NCBI RefSeq assembly: GCF_000004075.3
Contig: NC_026660.2
Location: 27,903,498-27,967,497, forward strand
Direction: 5' to 3'
DNA: 64,000 nt
Source: Cucumis sativus
Taxonomy: Eukaryota; Streptophyta; Magnoliopsida; Cucurbitales; Cucurbitaceae
The notes beneath the pieces were generated by a model. That model searched no databases and was not told the origin of the DNA. It was given only the letters and a program-made list of their open reading frames with translations. Positions 1 through 14,400 of the stretch are shown piece after piece (the first letter of the stretch is position 1; every line of letters begins with the position of its first letter). The position numbers and the translations under genes are program-made.

Positions 1-147
1 GCTGAGTTCGTTGCCTGGATTTTCTATAAGTGATGTGCCATGTTGTGTGGTATCCATATTGTAATTCTTAACTTGATGGTTAGACTTGATAAATATATTT
101 TATACATGTGTCCATACAAAACCATCTATCTGATAGTTGGCTTGCAG

Positions 148-1253
148 CTCTTCAATTGTCTGTGCAGGAAGGCTCCAGTGATTCGTCAAGCCAGACAGAT
201 ATGAGTAAATTGTTGGCCGATCAGTCTTTTGTGTCTTCTATTCTTGCTTCGGTATGTTTATATAACTTCAGCTTTTCTCCCTCAGTTTTCTTTTCTATAT
301 TGAGAAATTTAAGCTGCTCGTTTTGGTTTTTCCTGCTTCTAGTCAAATACTAACAAGATTTTTTCTCCCCAGCTTCCCGGCGTAGATCCAAATGATCCCT
401 CTGTAAAAGATTTGCTTGCTTCCATGCAAAGCCAAGCAGAGGTGAGTCGTGTAAACTTCTGCAAATCTAACCTGATTAAGTTGCAAAGATAGTTGTTTTT
501 ATCAGAGGGCGTGGTAAAGTAGTTTAGAGCCCCTTTTATAACCATTTTACTTTTTATTTTTAAAATTAAGCTTATAAATGACTCTTTATTAAAAAAATCA
601 AGTAGTCTTTATTTTTAGAATTTGATTAGAAAGTTTGGTTTTTATAAGAAAGTGAAAATGATAATAGGAAATTGGGAGCAAACAAGCATACATTTCAAAA
701 ACGGAAAACTAAAATCGTAGCCTTTGCTTGATATAACCATTTGGGTTTAGTTTCACGAGTTTCATTTTTATTATTCAAATTTGAAAAATGAGACAATAGA
801 CACTACTTTCACCTATTAATTTCTTTATTTTATTTCATATATTTAGTTAGAAAAGATGTAAATCATGGTAGAGAAGTTGTTGGATTACAAGTACAATTTT
901 CGAAAACCAAACTCTAAACAGTTATCAAAAGACAGCTTTATAAGCTCTATCTTCACAATTATAAAACTAATGGTTATAAAATGAGTCGAAAGTTATTAAC
1001 TAACATTCACGATGTGTTATAGTACTACACCATCATTTTCCTGAATAAGACGTCACCTTTTGTCTTTCAATTAGATGTGTTGACCCTTCTATCTTTCGAA
1101 TATATTGCATTAACTAAAGATTTTCGACAATAACTAGTCAATGAAGACATGAATAAATGAATTTAAACAAAGAATTTTCTTTTACACATGCGTCATTGTC
1201 GGGTGCAGGATAAGAAAGACGAAGAGAAATCATCAAAGGAAGACGAGAAATGA
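148..1253 (+). CDS. RPN10: 26S proteasome regulatory subunit RPN10 (PSMD4), C-terminal part
   Basis: This is the 3' end of the gene for the ubiquitin receptor of the 19S regulatory particle, which binds ubiquitin chains and hands substrates to the proteasome in nucleus and cytosol. Three exons are visible: 148-251, 373-441 and 1209-1253 (stop TGA 1251-1253), joined by GT-AG introns, giving the last 71 residues. The first exon opens inside a ubiquitin-interacting motif (ALQLSVQ, compare LALALQMSM in Arabidopsis). It is followed by LLADQSFVSSILASLPGVDP and the typical charged lysine/glutamate tail ending KEDEK. The VWA domain and first UIM lie left of the window. The last intron (442-1208) is long and AT-rich. 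The 3' UTR probably runs to about 1550. Family assignment is firm; exon borders are predictions. Confidence 0.93.
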
Positions 1254-1559
1254 GGTATTTCAAGTTGGATTTGCAGCCAGAATTCACAAATGTCTAGGAA
1301 GATGACTACTATCAAATTCCTCACCATTCTCACCCGTTTCTAAATTGTTATCTTTTGATGGTAAAATATACGGTATCATCAGCAGTGTGCCTTCCTCCAT
1401 TCTGGATCTTCATATCTTGTTCATTGTCAAACGAAGGCCGTACAAGTCCTTCATTGTGAGAGTAGGAGATATCCAGCTGCTTCCTCCGAACATTACTTTC
1501 CTTTCTACTTTTCACTTCCTCATTCAACACATTTTGTTTATTCAATGAAAGTCATATGT

Positions 1560-3506
1560 TTGTCAGAAACAAAATAGGTTTGACTATAAGTTATATCTTA
1601 AGTTAAAAGTTTGGGCTTTGTGTTTATTTGAAGTTAGACGTTTTACTCCATATTTAGTCCAACGAATTCGTTCATACATCAACATCAATTTCACTTTTTA
1701 TTAAACTCCTTCCACTATAAGTTCTACGTCTCAACAATGGTTTAGATTTCACCATTCTGCCACTTCTCTCGAACAAGTTCTTAAACTTAGGTAATAGCTA
1801 ATTTTGGCTCTCATTAGAGAGCGTAGATTTTACTGGAAGTGACAATTTCTTTTAGATATTTATTATTAATGATATAATATAAATACGTATTTTAAATAAA
1901 ATAAATTGGTATTTTTCAATTAGACCCCTTTCTACAATAATTCTTTGGTTCATATCTGCACGTTTTCCTTCAGAATTAAATTTTGTTCTCTTCAAAGTCG
2001 AATGTATCATTTCATGGGCTATATTGTTGAAAAAATAAATGTTTGAAAGCAATTGACGAACCAGTGCAGACTGCCTTCCCTACATACACCCTTACCATTA
2101 AACCTTCTCCCCTACATACACCTTTCCCATATTCTCACAATCTAAAATTGAACAATAACAACTTACTCAAATACTCAAATACTCAAATTATAGCATACTA
2201 TGAAATACAATAGATGATCAAAGTGTAATACATTTTCTAATTTCCTTTTGTCCTTTTCTTTTTGGACCTCACTTTTTCTGGAATTGGACACGGCAATGGG
2301 TGTCCTTATTTAAACTTAGTAACCATGATAGTGCCTACTCAGTTGAAAATTACTTCAAATTAATTTTATTTTTTTATGAGAAAAATGGACGATGGAATTG
2401 ATAAACTTTTCACTGTCATCTTATAAGCAAAATTATTAAAAAATAAATATATCATTGCTTCAGTTTCTATTAATTATAGATGTTAACACTAATGAATATA
2501 TCTATAACTAGTATTGGTATAATCTAAAATTTTATTTTATTTTGATTTATTTTGTTGTATTTAAAAACAAGGTATGTTAGGTTTTAGTTAAAGTTAGATT
2601 AAAAAGAAAAGTCATATTATTTTCATAAAATGTACATGTATTTTTTTGCTATATTTGATACAACAATCTACAATACTCTACTATGCAATAAAAACAACTC
2701 TCTCATTAATATTTTTAATTGCACATTATATTAATTTTTCTTATCCAAACTTCCAATTTCTTAATCTTAAATACGTAACTTAACTTCAACAAAATTTGCA
2801 ATTTTTAATATATATATATTTAGTTTAACATTGCATGGGTTTTGGAGGTATCGAAATGATTGGTGAAGTGTATATATCTTTGAGTCAAAATATAATAATT
2901 TGACTTCCATCTCATGAATTGAAAATTGAAATAAATAAAAGAAAAAGTTGGACAAAAATTTAAAATGCAAATAAATAAATAAACAAATTACGAATCATCC
3001 TAAAACTCACGAAAAGGACAAAAAGAGAGAAAAAAAAGGGAAAAAATCTATATAGAAAGAAGCGGTAAGAATAATTGATTTTCTACACTGAAGTCCAATT
3101 GTTATCTTGAAGTGATGGCCAATAAATTCCCTACCAACTACTGACGAAACAGTTCCCAAGATTTACTTATCCAAACCGACAGATGCATTCATTCTTTTTC
3201 CTTCCATATGATTGGATTTCGTAATCTCGTAATTCACCGAATCAAACAAAGACTTTTCATCATTAAGATTGATGTTTGTATCATGGAAATTGACCGCCTA
3301 TTTTTCCTAATTAGTTCTAATCACTTCGCGGTTAGTTACGAGAAAAATATCAAACGGAAACATCAAGGAATTCGTCAATGGAGGTCAATAATATTTCTTG
3401 TACGGAACTATGGTCATTTTCTATATATGCCGTTCAGAAAAACCCAAAACCCAAAAACCATTTCTCCCCTATCTTCTGCTAGAATTGGGGGAATCGGCTT
3501 TGAATA
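1560..3506. other. AT-rich intergenic stretch and promoter side of the alpha-mannosidase gene
   Basis: I see no gene in these roughly 1.9 kb. There are runs of A/T, a short 8-bp unit (actcaaat) repeated three times near 2164-2187, and a direct repeat of ctacatacacc near 2080 and 2112. The last few hundred bases before 3507 must contain the alpha-mannosidase promoter and leader, but I see no clear TATA box. The open frame at 3208-3507 does not resemble a known protein and runs out just before the mannosidase start codon. Confidence 0.6.
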
Positions 3507-6500
3507 ATGGAGAAGCAAGCTAATTCTTGCTTACCCTTTTCGTTTCTGGTTCTTGTGCTGATACTTTTTTGTGTTGAAGTGGACTGTAATTTTGTGAACT
3601 ATGACACTGGAGGTGGTGTTGTGGATGGCAAGCTGAATGTTCATTTGGTTGCTCATTCGCACGACGACGTTGGTTGGTTGAAGACGGTTGATCAATACTA
3701 TGTTGGTTTGAACAACAGTATTCAGGTTGGTTGTTATTTTTAATGTTGTATTGAATAGAGACTTGCTTGTTTAGTGGATTTGGGAAGTGTTTTTTGATGG
3801 TTGAATTTGATGGTGTTCAAATAGGGAGCATGTGTGCAGAATGTGCTCGATTCAGTTGTTGATTCTTTGCTTCATGATTCGAACAGGAAGTTTGTATTTG
3901 CTGAAATGGTAAATTTCTTTTTGTTCTACCTCTTTTAGTCAGTGGGATTCATACCTTTGTGAGGGTATCTAGAATGAGTACTGTTAACAAAAGCCTAAGC
4001 AAAGTAAAAAAGAACCAAATGATTTGTGGCTTGGCTTTGGCTTTGTATTCTGAAAAGTACTTTTAAAGTGATTTCTTGTAAATTACTTGAGAAAAACACT
4101 CTAGATGTAGGATTATAGAAAGCATTTCGTTGGTGTTTTTTAGCCTTTTTCTTTTACCAGGAATTTATTTTAGTTAAAAGCCTTCTAAGGGTATTCTAAA
4201 TGTCCCATCTTGAATTTGCTATCTCTATTCATATTGAAGTTAAAGCTTAGGATCTCCTAAATGAGCCCACAGCTTGACAAAGCCATGTATTTTTTTTTTT
4301 TTTACTTTTTAATGAAGTTCATTTTGAATGGCTTAGGCATTTTTCCAGCGATGGTGGTCACAACAAAATCCCACAGTACAAAGAAGAGTGAGAGAACTCG
4401 TTGAAGATGGGCAGTTGGAATTCATGTATGTAATTTTAAAACAACTCTTGTCTTTCTTTGGCTCTTTACATTGAGAATATTTCCAAATAATTTTTTTCTA
4501 TATCTTTAGAAATGGAGGTTGGTGCATGCATGATGAAGCGACTAGCCATTACATAGACATGATTGACCAAACCACACTTGGGCACAGTGTGATAAAGGAA
4601 GAGTTCAACAAAGTTCCTCGTGCTGGATGGCAAATTGACCCCTTTGGCCACTCTGCTGTGCAAGCTTACTTACTTAGTGCTGAGGTTCTAGGTTTCATTT
4701 ATCTCTAATCTTAAATTTCCTCAAATTTTTTGACTTTTTTGACCATGTATTCACTTTTCCTTGATAGAAATTGGCATGGTCACACTTCTCTTAGAATGAA
4801 GGATCACCTCTGTTGTAGTTCTATTCTACCGTTGGAACTTCTGACACATAGTTCTGGACTTCCTTGATTTCATTTTTCAGGTTGGTTTCGAATCTGTACA
4901 TTTTGCAAGGATTGATTATCAGGATAGAGAAAAGCGCAAGGTGGATAAATCTCTAGAAGTTGTCTGGCGTGGCTCCAAAACATTTGGTTCTTCATCTCAG
5001 GTCTGCCATAAGAAATCAGATTTATTCTCTTCTTACAATATCCATTCTTTCTTTTGATCTGCAGTTGTATTTGTATACTTATTTTTGTGCTTACTGCCAT
5101 TTTTCAGATTTTTACGAATGCCTTCCCTGTACATTACAGTCCTCCTCCTGGGTTTCACTTTGAAGTGGACGATGACTCCAATCTTATTCAGGTATAATGT
5201 TTGTGAATGAAAGACTACTCCAAATCCTTGGTATCATTCAGATTACCTATAGACTAATATGATAAAACTGCAGGATGATCCTTCACTTTATGACTACAAT
5301 GTTGAACAGCGGGTTAATGATTTTATAGAAGCTGCCCTGACCCAAGTAAAATCTCTGTTTGATGATTTGCATTCTGATTTCAGGCAATAAGTGGTAATAA
5401 CAGACATTGGTTAATTATTTGCACTGTTGCTCATGTATGTGCAGGCAAATATCACCAGGACTAATCATATTATGTGGACAATGGGTGATGATTTCCAGTA
5501 CCAATATGCTGAGTCCTGGTTCAGACAAATGGATAGGTTTATTCACTATATTAAAAAGGTGTGGTCGAATGGAAAATCAATTCTTTCCAATGTGTATTGC
5601 ATTCTGATTACTGGGTTACTGTTTCCCATTATGATTTGTGTGTTTTGGGAACGCATAATTTACCAGGACGGTCGGATTAATGCTCTGTATTCAACACCAT
5701 CCATATATACCGATGCAAAACATGCAGCAAATGAATCATGGCCATTGAAAACCGATGATTTTTTCCCGTGAGTCCTGCATCCAACATCATCCTTAAAATT
5801 TATGATGTTCCTGTTGGTGAAGAATAACTTTTTTTGGTATTCTATAATTAATCGATATGCTTTCACATTGATAATAACAGATATGCTGATCGTGATCATG
5901 CATACTGGACTGGCTTCTTTACCAGTCGCCCAGCCTTTAAAGGATATATCAGGACGCTTAGTGGATATTACTTGGTATGTCATAACTCATAAGTCATAAG
6001 GGTAGCTGAGGATCTATTAAGGAGTGAATAAATTTATGTTGTACTCCAGCTTTTGAGCTCTTGAATATAACTGCTGAAAAGCTTCTTTTGTGACGCCAAG
6101 AAGAATCTGAATTGCTAACTCATTGATTTTGAATTTTTGGTGTATTTTAAAAATCCATATCAGTTGGTCAATAATCTTGTGTAATATTAGGCAGCACGAC
6201 AGCTTGAATTCCTTGTTGGAAGGAAATCTGGTGGCCCCAATACTTTTAGTCTCGGTGATGCTTTGGGGATTGCTCAGCACCATGATGCAGTGACTGGTAC
6301 TGCTAAGCAACATACTACAAATGACTATATGAAACGGCTTGCTGCTGGATCATCTGAGGTCGGTTTTATATATCTTGGTCGAGCGTAAATTGGATACTAT
6401 AATTGCATCTAATCTACCATTTGTTCCTCTGTTAGCTTAAATATATCTAAGCATTTAACCTAAAGGCAATTGAACCATTTACAGGCCGAAGCAGTAGTCA

Positions 6501-9500
6501 ATTCTGCCCTTATTTGCCTGGGACAAAGACAATTGGGTGATCATTGTGAACAACCAAAAATACTAAGCCAGGTGATGCTTTATAGTTGCTTGCTTGGATT
6601 TTTTACATTATTTATCTAAGTCTACCTTATTCCTGAAATTTGTTTTCCATTTTTGAGTCATTCGGATTCTTTTTCTCATTGCTATGTTTGAATTGTTGCA
6701 GTTTATGAATTTTGAAATTCCCTTTATTTTTTGGTTAATTAGTGTCCGTTACTCAATATCAGTTTCTGCCCACCAACTGAGCAAGATATTCAAGAAGGGA
6801 ATAGTTTGGTAATGTTCCTTTTATTTTACTTTCCTTGTAGAACTTCTCTTTAAAATTTTCAACTACAATGTGAATGAGTAAATGTGCTTGCGGCCAGGTC
6901 ATGGTGGTGTACAACCCTCTTGGATGGATCCGTAACGATTTTGTTAGAATACCGGTGAGTAGAACTTTGCTTTTGCTTGCCTGTTTCACATTCCAGACAA
7001 TCGAATGACTTGGACTATTACTACATTTACAATTGATGGAAATATGAATAAGAAGAGAAAAATGGAATTCGTTATATTCATATAATCTGAAATGAAAACT
7101 GTCATCAGGTTCATGATGCCGATCTTGTTGTCCAAGATATCTCAGGAAAAACTATTGAAACACAATTTGTCGCCATTGATAAAGTCACAAATAGCGTAAG
7201 TGAGTTCTATGTGAAGGCCAACTTGGGACTGCCGAGGGGACAGTTTCCCAAGTACTGGCTTCTGTTTCAAGTATCAGTTCCTCAACTTGGATGGAACACA
7301 TACTTTATTTCTAAAGGAAGCGGTGGAGGTAGATATTTGATATTCTATCTCTAAGTCTTTTTTCATTTCTAGTCACTAAGAACAGTGGATGTCTTTTGAA
7401 CTCTGGTGAAATATTCATATTTTAAGAAGCAGGTTTCTTTCAAGTGGAACTCATCTGCTCAGAAAATCAAAGAAGTTCCTTAAATAATTAAATGAGACTT
7501 CTAATTCACTTTGGTATTAAAATTATTCAGGCAAGAGAAGATCCGAATTCTTTCCCATGGACAGTCAGAACGATACCATTGAAGTTGGACCTGGCCATTT
7601 GAAGATGTCCTTCTCTATTGCATCTGGTCAACTCAAACGCATGTACAATTCAAAAACCGGGGTATATTGTCTCGCCTTTCCAGTTGAAGTAGTTTTAGCA
7701 TTAAAAGGTCGATACAAGATGGATGAAATTAGACTTAAAAAAAAAAACTTCACTCATCTTATACTGCTTGGCTGGTGATTTATACACGTTTCTTTCGTTC
7801 CAATTTCTAGTGCATGTTTAACTTTGTTATGATTGATCTGGTGATCTTACTGTGATATTTCCTCAATAAGATTAGCATCCTGTGACTTCGAGAGTAGAAT
7901 TTTTGGCTCGGTGATCTAATTGCTTTTTATTTTCGTTTCCAATACGTAGTAAACTGGAATAATTCTGTAGTTGTTAACTCTATATGTCAGGTTGATTTAC
8001 CAATACAACAAAGCTATCTTTGGTATACTTCATCTACAGGTTTCTATAGTGATCAACAGGTTTCTCAAGCTCTTTAAACAAATACATTTCATGAAATTGA
8101 AATTTGGCATCTGCTAATATTCCTTTGCCATAATTTTTCATGTAGAATTCTGGTGCATATATTTTTGTGCCGCAAGGGGAACCAAATATTGTTTCCAGAT
8201 CTGTAAGTCAAGCTTCTCTTATTACTTTTTATTGTGTAATGTGCATCAAATTGTTAACCTTCCTATATCTATTATGTTCCAACTACTTTTTCCTCATTTT
8301 TCATATTGAACAAAACAGTTTCCTGTGGAAATCATTCGTGGACCGCTGGTTGACGAGGTCCGCCAACAGTTCAGTCCATGGGTCTACCAGGTTGCTTACT
8401 AGAAATAGAATGAAATTGAGAAAGGAACTGTCCATTTGGGTTTATATCTGTTAATGGCCTAATCTTTGAGTATATGCTTGTGCATTAGGTTGTTAGACTT
8501 TACAAAGACAAAGATCACGCTGAATTTGAATTCACTGTGAGTGTTGAAAATTTTATTCTCAATTTGCCTGACTTCTCTTCTTTCGGTTTGTAAAAGTTCC
8601 AAATATGTAGATACCTTAAGCGTCCATTGAATGGCTCTAGTGATTTTCTACTCTTAAGGTTGGTCCAATTCCAGTGGATGATAGTGTGGGAAAGGAGGTC
8701 ATCACAAGACTGACAACGAATATGGTTACGAATAAGACGTTCTACACTGATTCGAATGGAAGAGACTTTTTAAAGAGGGTAATAGCATACAAATGTTCAA
8801 ATTTTCGTTTGAAATATCTTTTAAGAACATTTTGAATTATCACTCTCTTTTGTTTCTTGAGAACATTTTCCTTTCCTTCTCTCTTGTTCTGCACTATTTC
8901 TCTTCTTGCCTTCAATTGTTTATTGCTTTGGTGTTACCCTGAATATTATTTTCAGGTTCGAGACTATAGACAAGACTGGAATCTTTCTGTCAATGAACCA
9001 CAGGCAGGAAACTATTATCCGGTAATATTCCATTACTTGATCGACTGTGATAAAGTTGTTTATTCAAGTAGATGGTATATAGTGGTCTTAACCTTTTCTC
9101 TATATGGGATGCTCTTCTCAGCTCAACCTTGGGATTTACACTACAGATAAAAAAACTGAATTATCTGTTTTGGTCGATCGTGCCACCGGAGCAGCCAGCA
9201 TTAAAGATGGACAGCTGGAGTTAATGCTTCATAGGTTGATTTGTTTTCTAGCATTCTTATTCTCTGATTTTTGCTTGAAGATACCATTTTATCATATACA
9301 TTGAGTTAGGTGCTAATTCAATATTTTTGTAATATGAAAGGCGCACACTCTTTGACGACAGCAGAGGAGTGGGTGAACCTCTTGATGAACTTGTATGCGC
9401 CAACGACCAATGTCAAGGATTAACGGTATTATACTTGACCAAAACACAATGTTCTTTTGAGTTCAGTTTCTGTTTTACAGTGGAATGGGAAAGGTTGGAA

Positions 9501-10567
9501 TGCTGACTTTTAAACTATGGGAATGTTTTGGTCGAAGAAGTTTCTAATGTTTTTCATTGCCACAAACTACAGAACGCTTGACCTGAATTATATGCTTTCC
9601 TCATATCTCATCGACAATTTTTTGATCAGGTGAGAGGAAATTACTATGTGAACATCAACCAACTGGGCTCTGGAGCTCGTTGGCGCCGAAAAACAGGCCA
9701 AGAAATTTACTCTCCGCTACTCTTGGCTTTTGCACATGATGTATGATACATGAACTTATAATACTATAAAGGATGTTTGTTTTAAATGAGAAAACTGTCC
9801 GTAAATAATATTCAAATTTCCTCTTAGTAATATCTATTGTTTGTATAGAAAAGGGAGAGCTGGATTGCATCTAAGGTGACCAAATCAACACCAATGGATC
9901 CAGTTTACAGCTTGCCTCTCAATGTTGCCTTGATTACTCTTCAGGTGATACCAGCATCATTGACTTTGCTCTCCGCTCTTGTTCTCATTCTCACTCTCTC
10001 TAACTTGTGTTCTTTAGGAGTTGAATGATGGAAGTGTATTACTCCGGTTGGCTCATCTATACGAGGTAAAACAAACATTCCACAAAGTTGGATCTGACAA
10101 AAAGTACAAAACATTAAGCTCATAAGAGAATTTAAACTCAAAAAGCAAAGGAAGTTACCTTCATTCTGCAAGCTAATCATAACGATTTCGATTACAATCT
10201 GTTCAGGCTGAAGAAGATCCTGAATATTCAAAACTGGCTAAAGTGGAACTGAAGAGAATGTTCCTCAAGAAAAGTGTATGTGAACAAGAACCAACTCAAG
10301 AATGTAAACTAAATGAAAGTTGTAACTTGTTTCCATTCATGGATAATTGTTGGTGGGATTTTTCTGTTTTTTTTCCAGATAAAAGAGGTGAAGGAGATGA
10401 GTTTATCAGCAAATCAGTTGAAATCAGAGATGAAAAAGAAGGTATGGAAAGTTGAGGGAGATGGCAAAACAGAAGCAACCCCAGTTAGAGGTGGCCCTAT
10501 TGACCAATCAGCTCTTGTTGTCGAGTTGGGCCCAATGGAGATTCGTACTTTCCTATTGAAATTTTGA
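3507..10567 (+). CDS. Alpha-mannosidase, glycoside hydrolase family 38 (lysosomal/vacuolar type)
   Basis: This is a complete secretory-pathway alpha-mannosidase that trims mannose from N-glycans, probably in the vacuole or apoplast. I place 29 exons: 3507-3725, 3825-3908, 4337-4425, 4510-4684, 4881-5000, 5108-5191, 5274-5345, 5445-5558, 5667-5767, 5881-5974, 6191-6358, 6485-6571, 6743-6808, 6898-6954, 7109-7328, 7531-7661, 7991-8059, 8146-8202, 8319-8390, 8489-8536, 8659-8778, 8956-9021, 9122-9234, 9341-9425, 9630-9740, 9849-9944, 10018-10065, 10207-10275 and 10379-10567. They join in frame to 1007 residues, close to the roughly 1020 of the Arabidopsis enzymes. Residues 1-27 form a signal peptide. 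HSHDD (50-54) supplies the zinc ligands His52 and Asp54, WQIDPFGHS carries the nucleophile Asp174, and QHHDAVTG carries His415. The end, [11 protein letters not shown], is typical of the family. All catalytic positions I can name are intact. Confidence 0.95.
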
Positions 10568-11495
10568 ATAAAAATTACATCTCTCTGTATGTAATTTACA
10601 CAAATTATCAGAAGCAATAAAGTCGAGAATTTGAGATAATTGCCTACCTCAAATTCTCTTCTGTTGTAGTATTATCATATACTCCCTTTATAAATAAGCT
10701 CTTTTTGTTGAATAATGTCCATAGACATTGAATACTAATAATAGTGTATGGGTAACCTTTTGTAAATTCAAGAATGTAATTACAATTCTTTTTATAGTTT
10801 AAATATGTTTTGGAAATATTTCAGGACGTGCTTAATAAATTTGCCTTGTTTGACATCATTGTATTATTAGAGTTAATAAAGTTGGTTGGTTTGAATCCTT
10901 CATTCACCGAAAAAAAAAAAGAAAAAAGTATAAATTTGTTTAAATCGAAAAGAAAAGTAACCCTATTATTTAAAGGTATCATTCCCGTTTCTACTTAAAA
11001 CATTGTTTGGAGGGGAGAAACTAAACATTTTATATTCAAATTAACAACACGAATCTATGTCAATTAAGTTATGCTTTTTTAGTATAAAATATTTGCTATC
11101 AAAGTCGAGAAAGTTTGAATCCTCCAACTAAATGTTAAACAAAAAAATGTTAATCATATTATATATTAGAAAAATATATAAATGGTTAGATGTTAAATAT
11201 TAATGGATAGGTTGAACAGATAACACAAGAACAATATTTTACTGCATTAGAAGTTGAATAGCTAACTTTTGGTTGCTAAAACATTCGTATACCTAATTGT
11301 CATTTTTTTTTTTTGAAATGTTGACACCAAATACATATAGAAAATGAAAAAATAAATAAATAGTGGTTAATAATGTAAGAGAAAAAAGAAAGTGGGGGAA
11401 GAAAAGAGGTGGTGTGGTACCTTGTTGCTCAAGTTGGGATTTCTCTCTATAATTTTCCTTGTGAAAGAGAAAGAAGGAGCTGAAGCAAGACAACA
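10568..11495. other. Mannosidase 3' UTR and PAD1 promoter region
   Basis: There is no gene here. The first 100-200 bases are the likely 3' UTR of the mannosidase gene, with aataaa-like signals near 10565 and 10614. The remainder is AT-rich, with a poly-A run near 10910. The region 11380-11495, richer in purines, probably holds the 5' leader of the proteasome gene. Confidence 0.5.
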
Positions 11496-14400
11496 ATGGC
11501 TAGATACGATAGGGCAATCACCGTCTTCTCCCCTGACGGCCATTTGTTTCAAGTCGAATACGCTCTCGAAGCTGTGCGCAAGGGTAACGCCGCCGTCGGT
11601 GTTCGTGGCACCGATACTATCGTCCTCGGTGTTGAGAAGAAGGCTACGCCTAAGCTTCAAGACTCCAGGTACTTCTATTTCCCTCTCTGTTTCTTTCTGT
11701 GAGCGGATCGATCTTAAATAAGGAAATGGAGTGTGAAGGTCTGAGATTTACTGAGGTCATTACTGCTTCTCTATTGTCTATTTATTGATTCAATAACTTC
11801 GTTTGTCTTGCAAAATTTAACTGATTGGGCATGATCCATCAGTGAAACTGGGTTTAGTATTCCTTGCCAAATGACTGATGGTTTTTGAGTTAGGAACGCG
11901 TATAATTGTAGTTTGGCGCTAAATGATTTTGATTTTGTTGTTCTTTATGTTCCAATTGTTGTAACTGGGGGATAGTAGTTCGTGTTATCCCGCTAATTTC
12001 ATGTCATTCTGTTCTGAGAACTAACAATGCTTCTGGGTTTTTTTTTTTTCTGGCGGTTGTATGTTAAAAAAAATATTGGATTATCCAATTAATGTCTACC
12101 TGGGGGCGCTTTGAAATTTAATACTAAAAGTAGGAGAGCAGCCTTCATTTGGATAGGAAAAACTATGTCCAATCTGGTGATTTTTATTCTAACACCATGT
12201 TCATTTGCATCAACATTACTGGTTTGCTCAAATTCGTTGGAATGCATACTTGTTATACTAAGATGGTAAGATGACCATATTTTATGGCAATAATGGCGGT
12301 ATCATGAATGATCGTCTTAGCAGAACACGCAGTATGTTATATGCCCTTACCATAATTTGTATATAGAGTATTTTCCTACATCTTCTATTGAGTGAAATGG
12401 CCATTACTGATGTTCTCCTTTTGTTTTCAGGTCTGTGAGAAAGATTGTGAATCTTGATGACCATATTGCACTAGCCTGTGCTGGGCTCAAGGCCGATGCA
12501 CGTGTCTTGATCAATAGAGCTCGGATTGAGTGTCAAAGCCATCGGCTTACAGTTGAGGATCCAGTAACTGTTGAGTATATTACTCGTTACATTGCAGGTC
12601 TTCAACAGAAGTATACCCAAAGTGGTGGAGTGCGACCATTTGGCCTCTCAACCTTGATTATAGGTTTTGATCCATATACTGGCGCTCCCTCCCTGTATCA
12701 GACAGATCCTTCTGGGACATTTTCAGCTTGGAAAGCAAATGCAACTGGTAGAAACTCGAATTCAATAAGGGAATTCTTAGAGAAGAATTATAAGGAAACT
12801 TCTGGTCAGGAAACTGTGAAGCTTGCTATCCGTGCATTGCTTGAGGTGAGCTCATCAGTATTTTTCATCAGGTTTATGCTTATACACGTTGACAAAATCA
12901 CGTCAGAAAGTTTTTCTTATAAGGAAGAATTCAAATCTCACGTCTTTGTTTTTTTGGTTTGTTTGTGGTGGGGTTTTAAAATTGCATTTACTGTTTATAC
13001 TGCTTTACATTAGTTCATGCCTCATGGGTATCTTGCAGTAATTCACTTCTTCATTTTTCTGTTTCTCATTAAGTTCTGATGAACGCCTTGCTAGAGTTAG
13101 TTAATTCCTTCACAGCATTAGAATCATTTTGAGCTGCTCCTTTTGGCTAGTTTTGATTCTTGAAGTTTTGTTTCTAGATTTATTTAGGAAGCTAATGATC
13201 TTGCTTGAACTAGATCTGTTATGTAGGTTGTTCACTTGTATGCTTGAGCTCTTGACATTTCGTTAGGAAGTACTCAGCTTTATATTTCCCACATTTTCTT
13301 ATGGTTGTTTTTCTGAAGTTATTTGTTAATGAGACATGACCATCTCAAGGAGCTCTTGGATGCATGATTCTATAGCTAAATTTGTATATATATATTTTTG
13401 TTGATATCATTATGATAATGATGAGTTAAGAAACAAGAACAGTAAATTACAAAATAAATGAGAGAGAACGCTCCAAGAGAAGGCAACAAAACTATAAGGT
13501 TCCAAATCTCTGGCTAATCCTTTTCTACCTTTCAACTTATTCCTCTCAGCCACACTTCCTTACAAACGTCTAATTGTATTTATCAGAGCCCCTTTCCCCC
13601 CTTTCCCCCTTTCAAGTGGTGATTGCACAAGAACATCCAACCCTGCCGGCACATTCAATGGGAAGACAGCACCAAGCCTAAAATTTCCAGCTGCTTCCAT
13701 CAAAATAGTGGAGGAAAGAGTTGAGAAAAAGGTGATTTGCAATGATACTCTTACATAGAAAACACCAAATAAGGGAAGATGTACATGATGAATTTCTAAG
13801 CTTAATTTTAGCAGAAGTGTTTGTACATACATGGGCATAAATCTTCAGAAACAATTTTCATTTTGTAAGGTAGAATTATTCTAAAAGAACTTGACGAATT
13901 GTACAATGAAAGATAACTTCCCAAAGTTGTGTGTTTGAGAACTGACTGAGAACGTTCAAGGATAAACCTCCACCATGTTATTATTGTACAAGAACATAAC
14001 AGAGAACTGGCCTCTTCAGTAGCTGAAGTTTTTCGCCCTGCCTCTGGCTACAGCAGAAGTTGATAGTTCAAGAAATTGAGACTGAAGCCGTTTTCTTTTA
14101 CAGTACCTATAGACTTCCCCACACTTACTCCTCGTAGAAGGTAGGTGATAATCAGCCATAAAACTTTCGTGGTTGATGGTTACAACATCATCTAAAACTA
14201 TGTGATATAAGCATATCACGATGCCAATCAGTAACACAGCTGGCAATAAAAAATCACGTTACTACTCTTGTATAAATTGAGTTGTGATCTAAAGATACCC
14301 GACACAGATTATATTGAGTCCTTATGACCTTTGTTTCTACATAGCTCTTGGGGCTAAGGGAGTTATCTATGTTTGGAATCTTTCGGAATCTAAACAGCTC

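Noticed and set aside
1345-1548. Open frames on both strands after RPN10
   Set aside because: They lie in the RPN10 3' UTR, are short, overlap each other on opposite strands and match no family.
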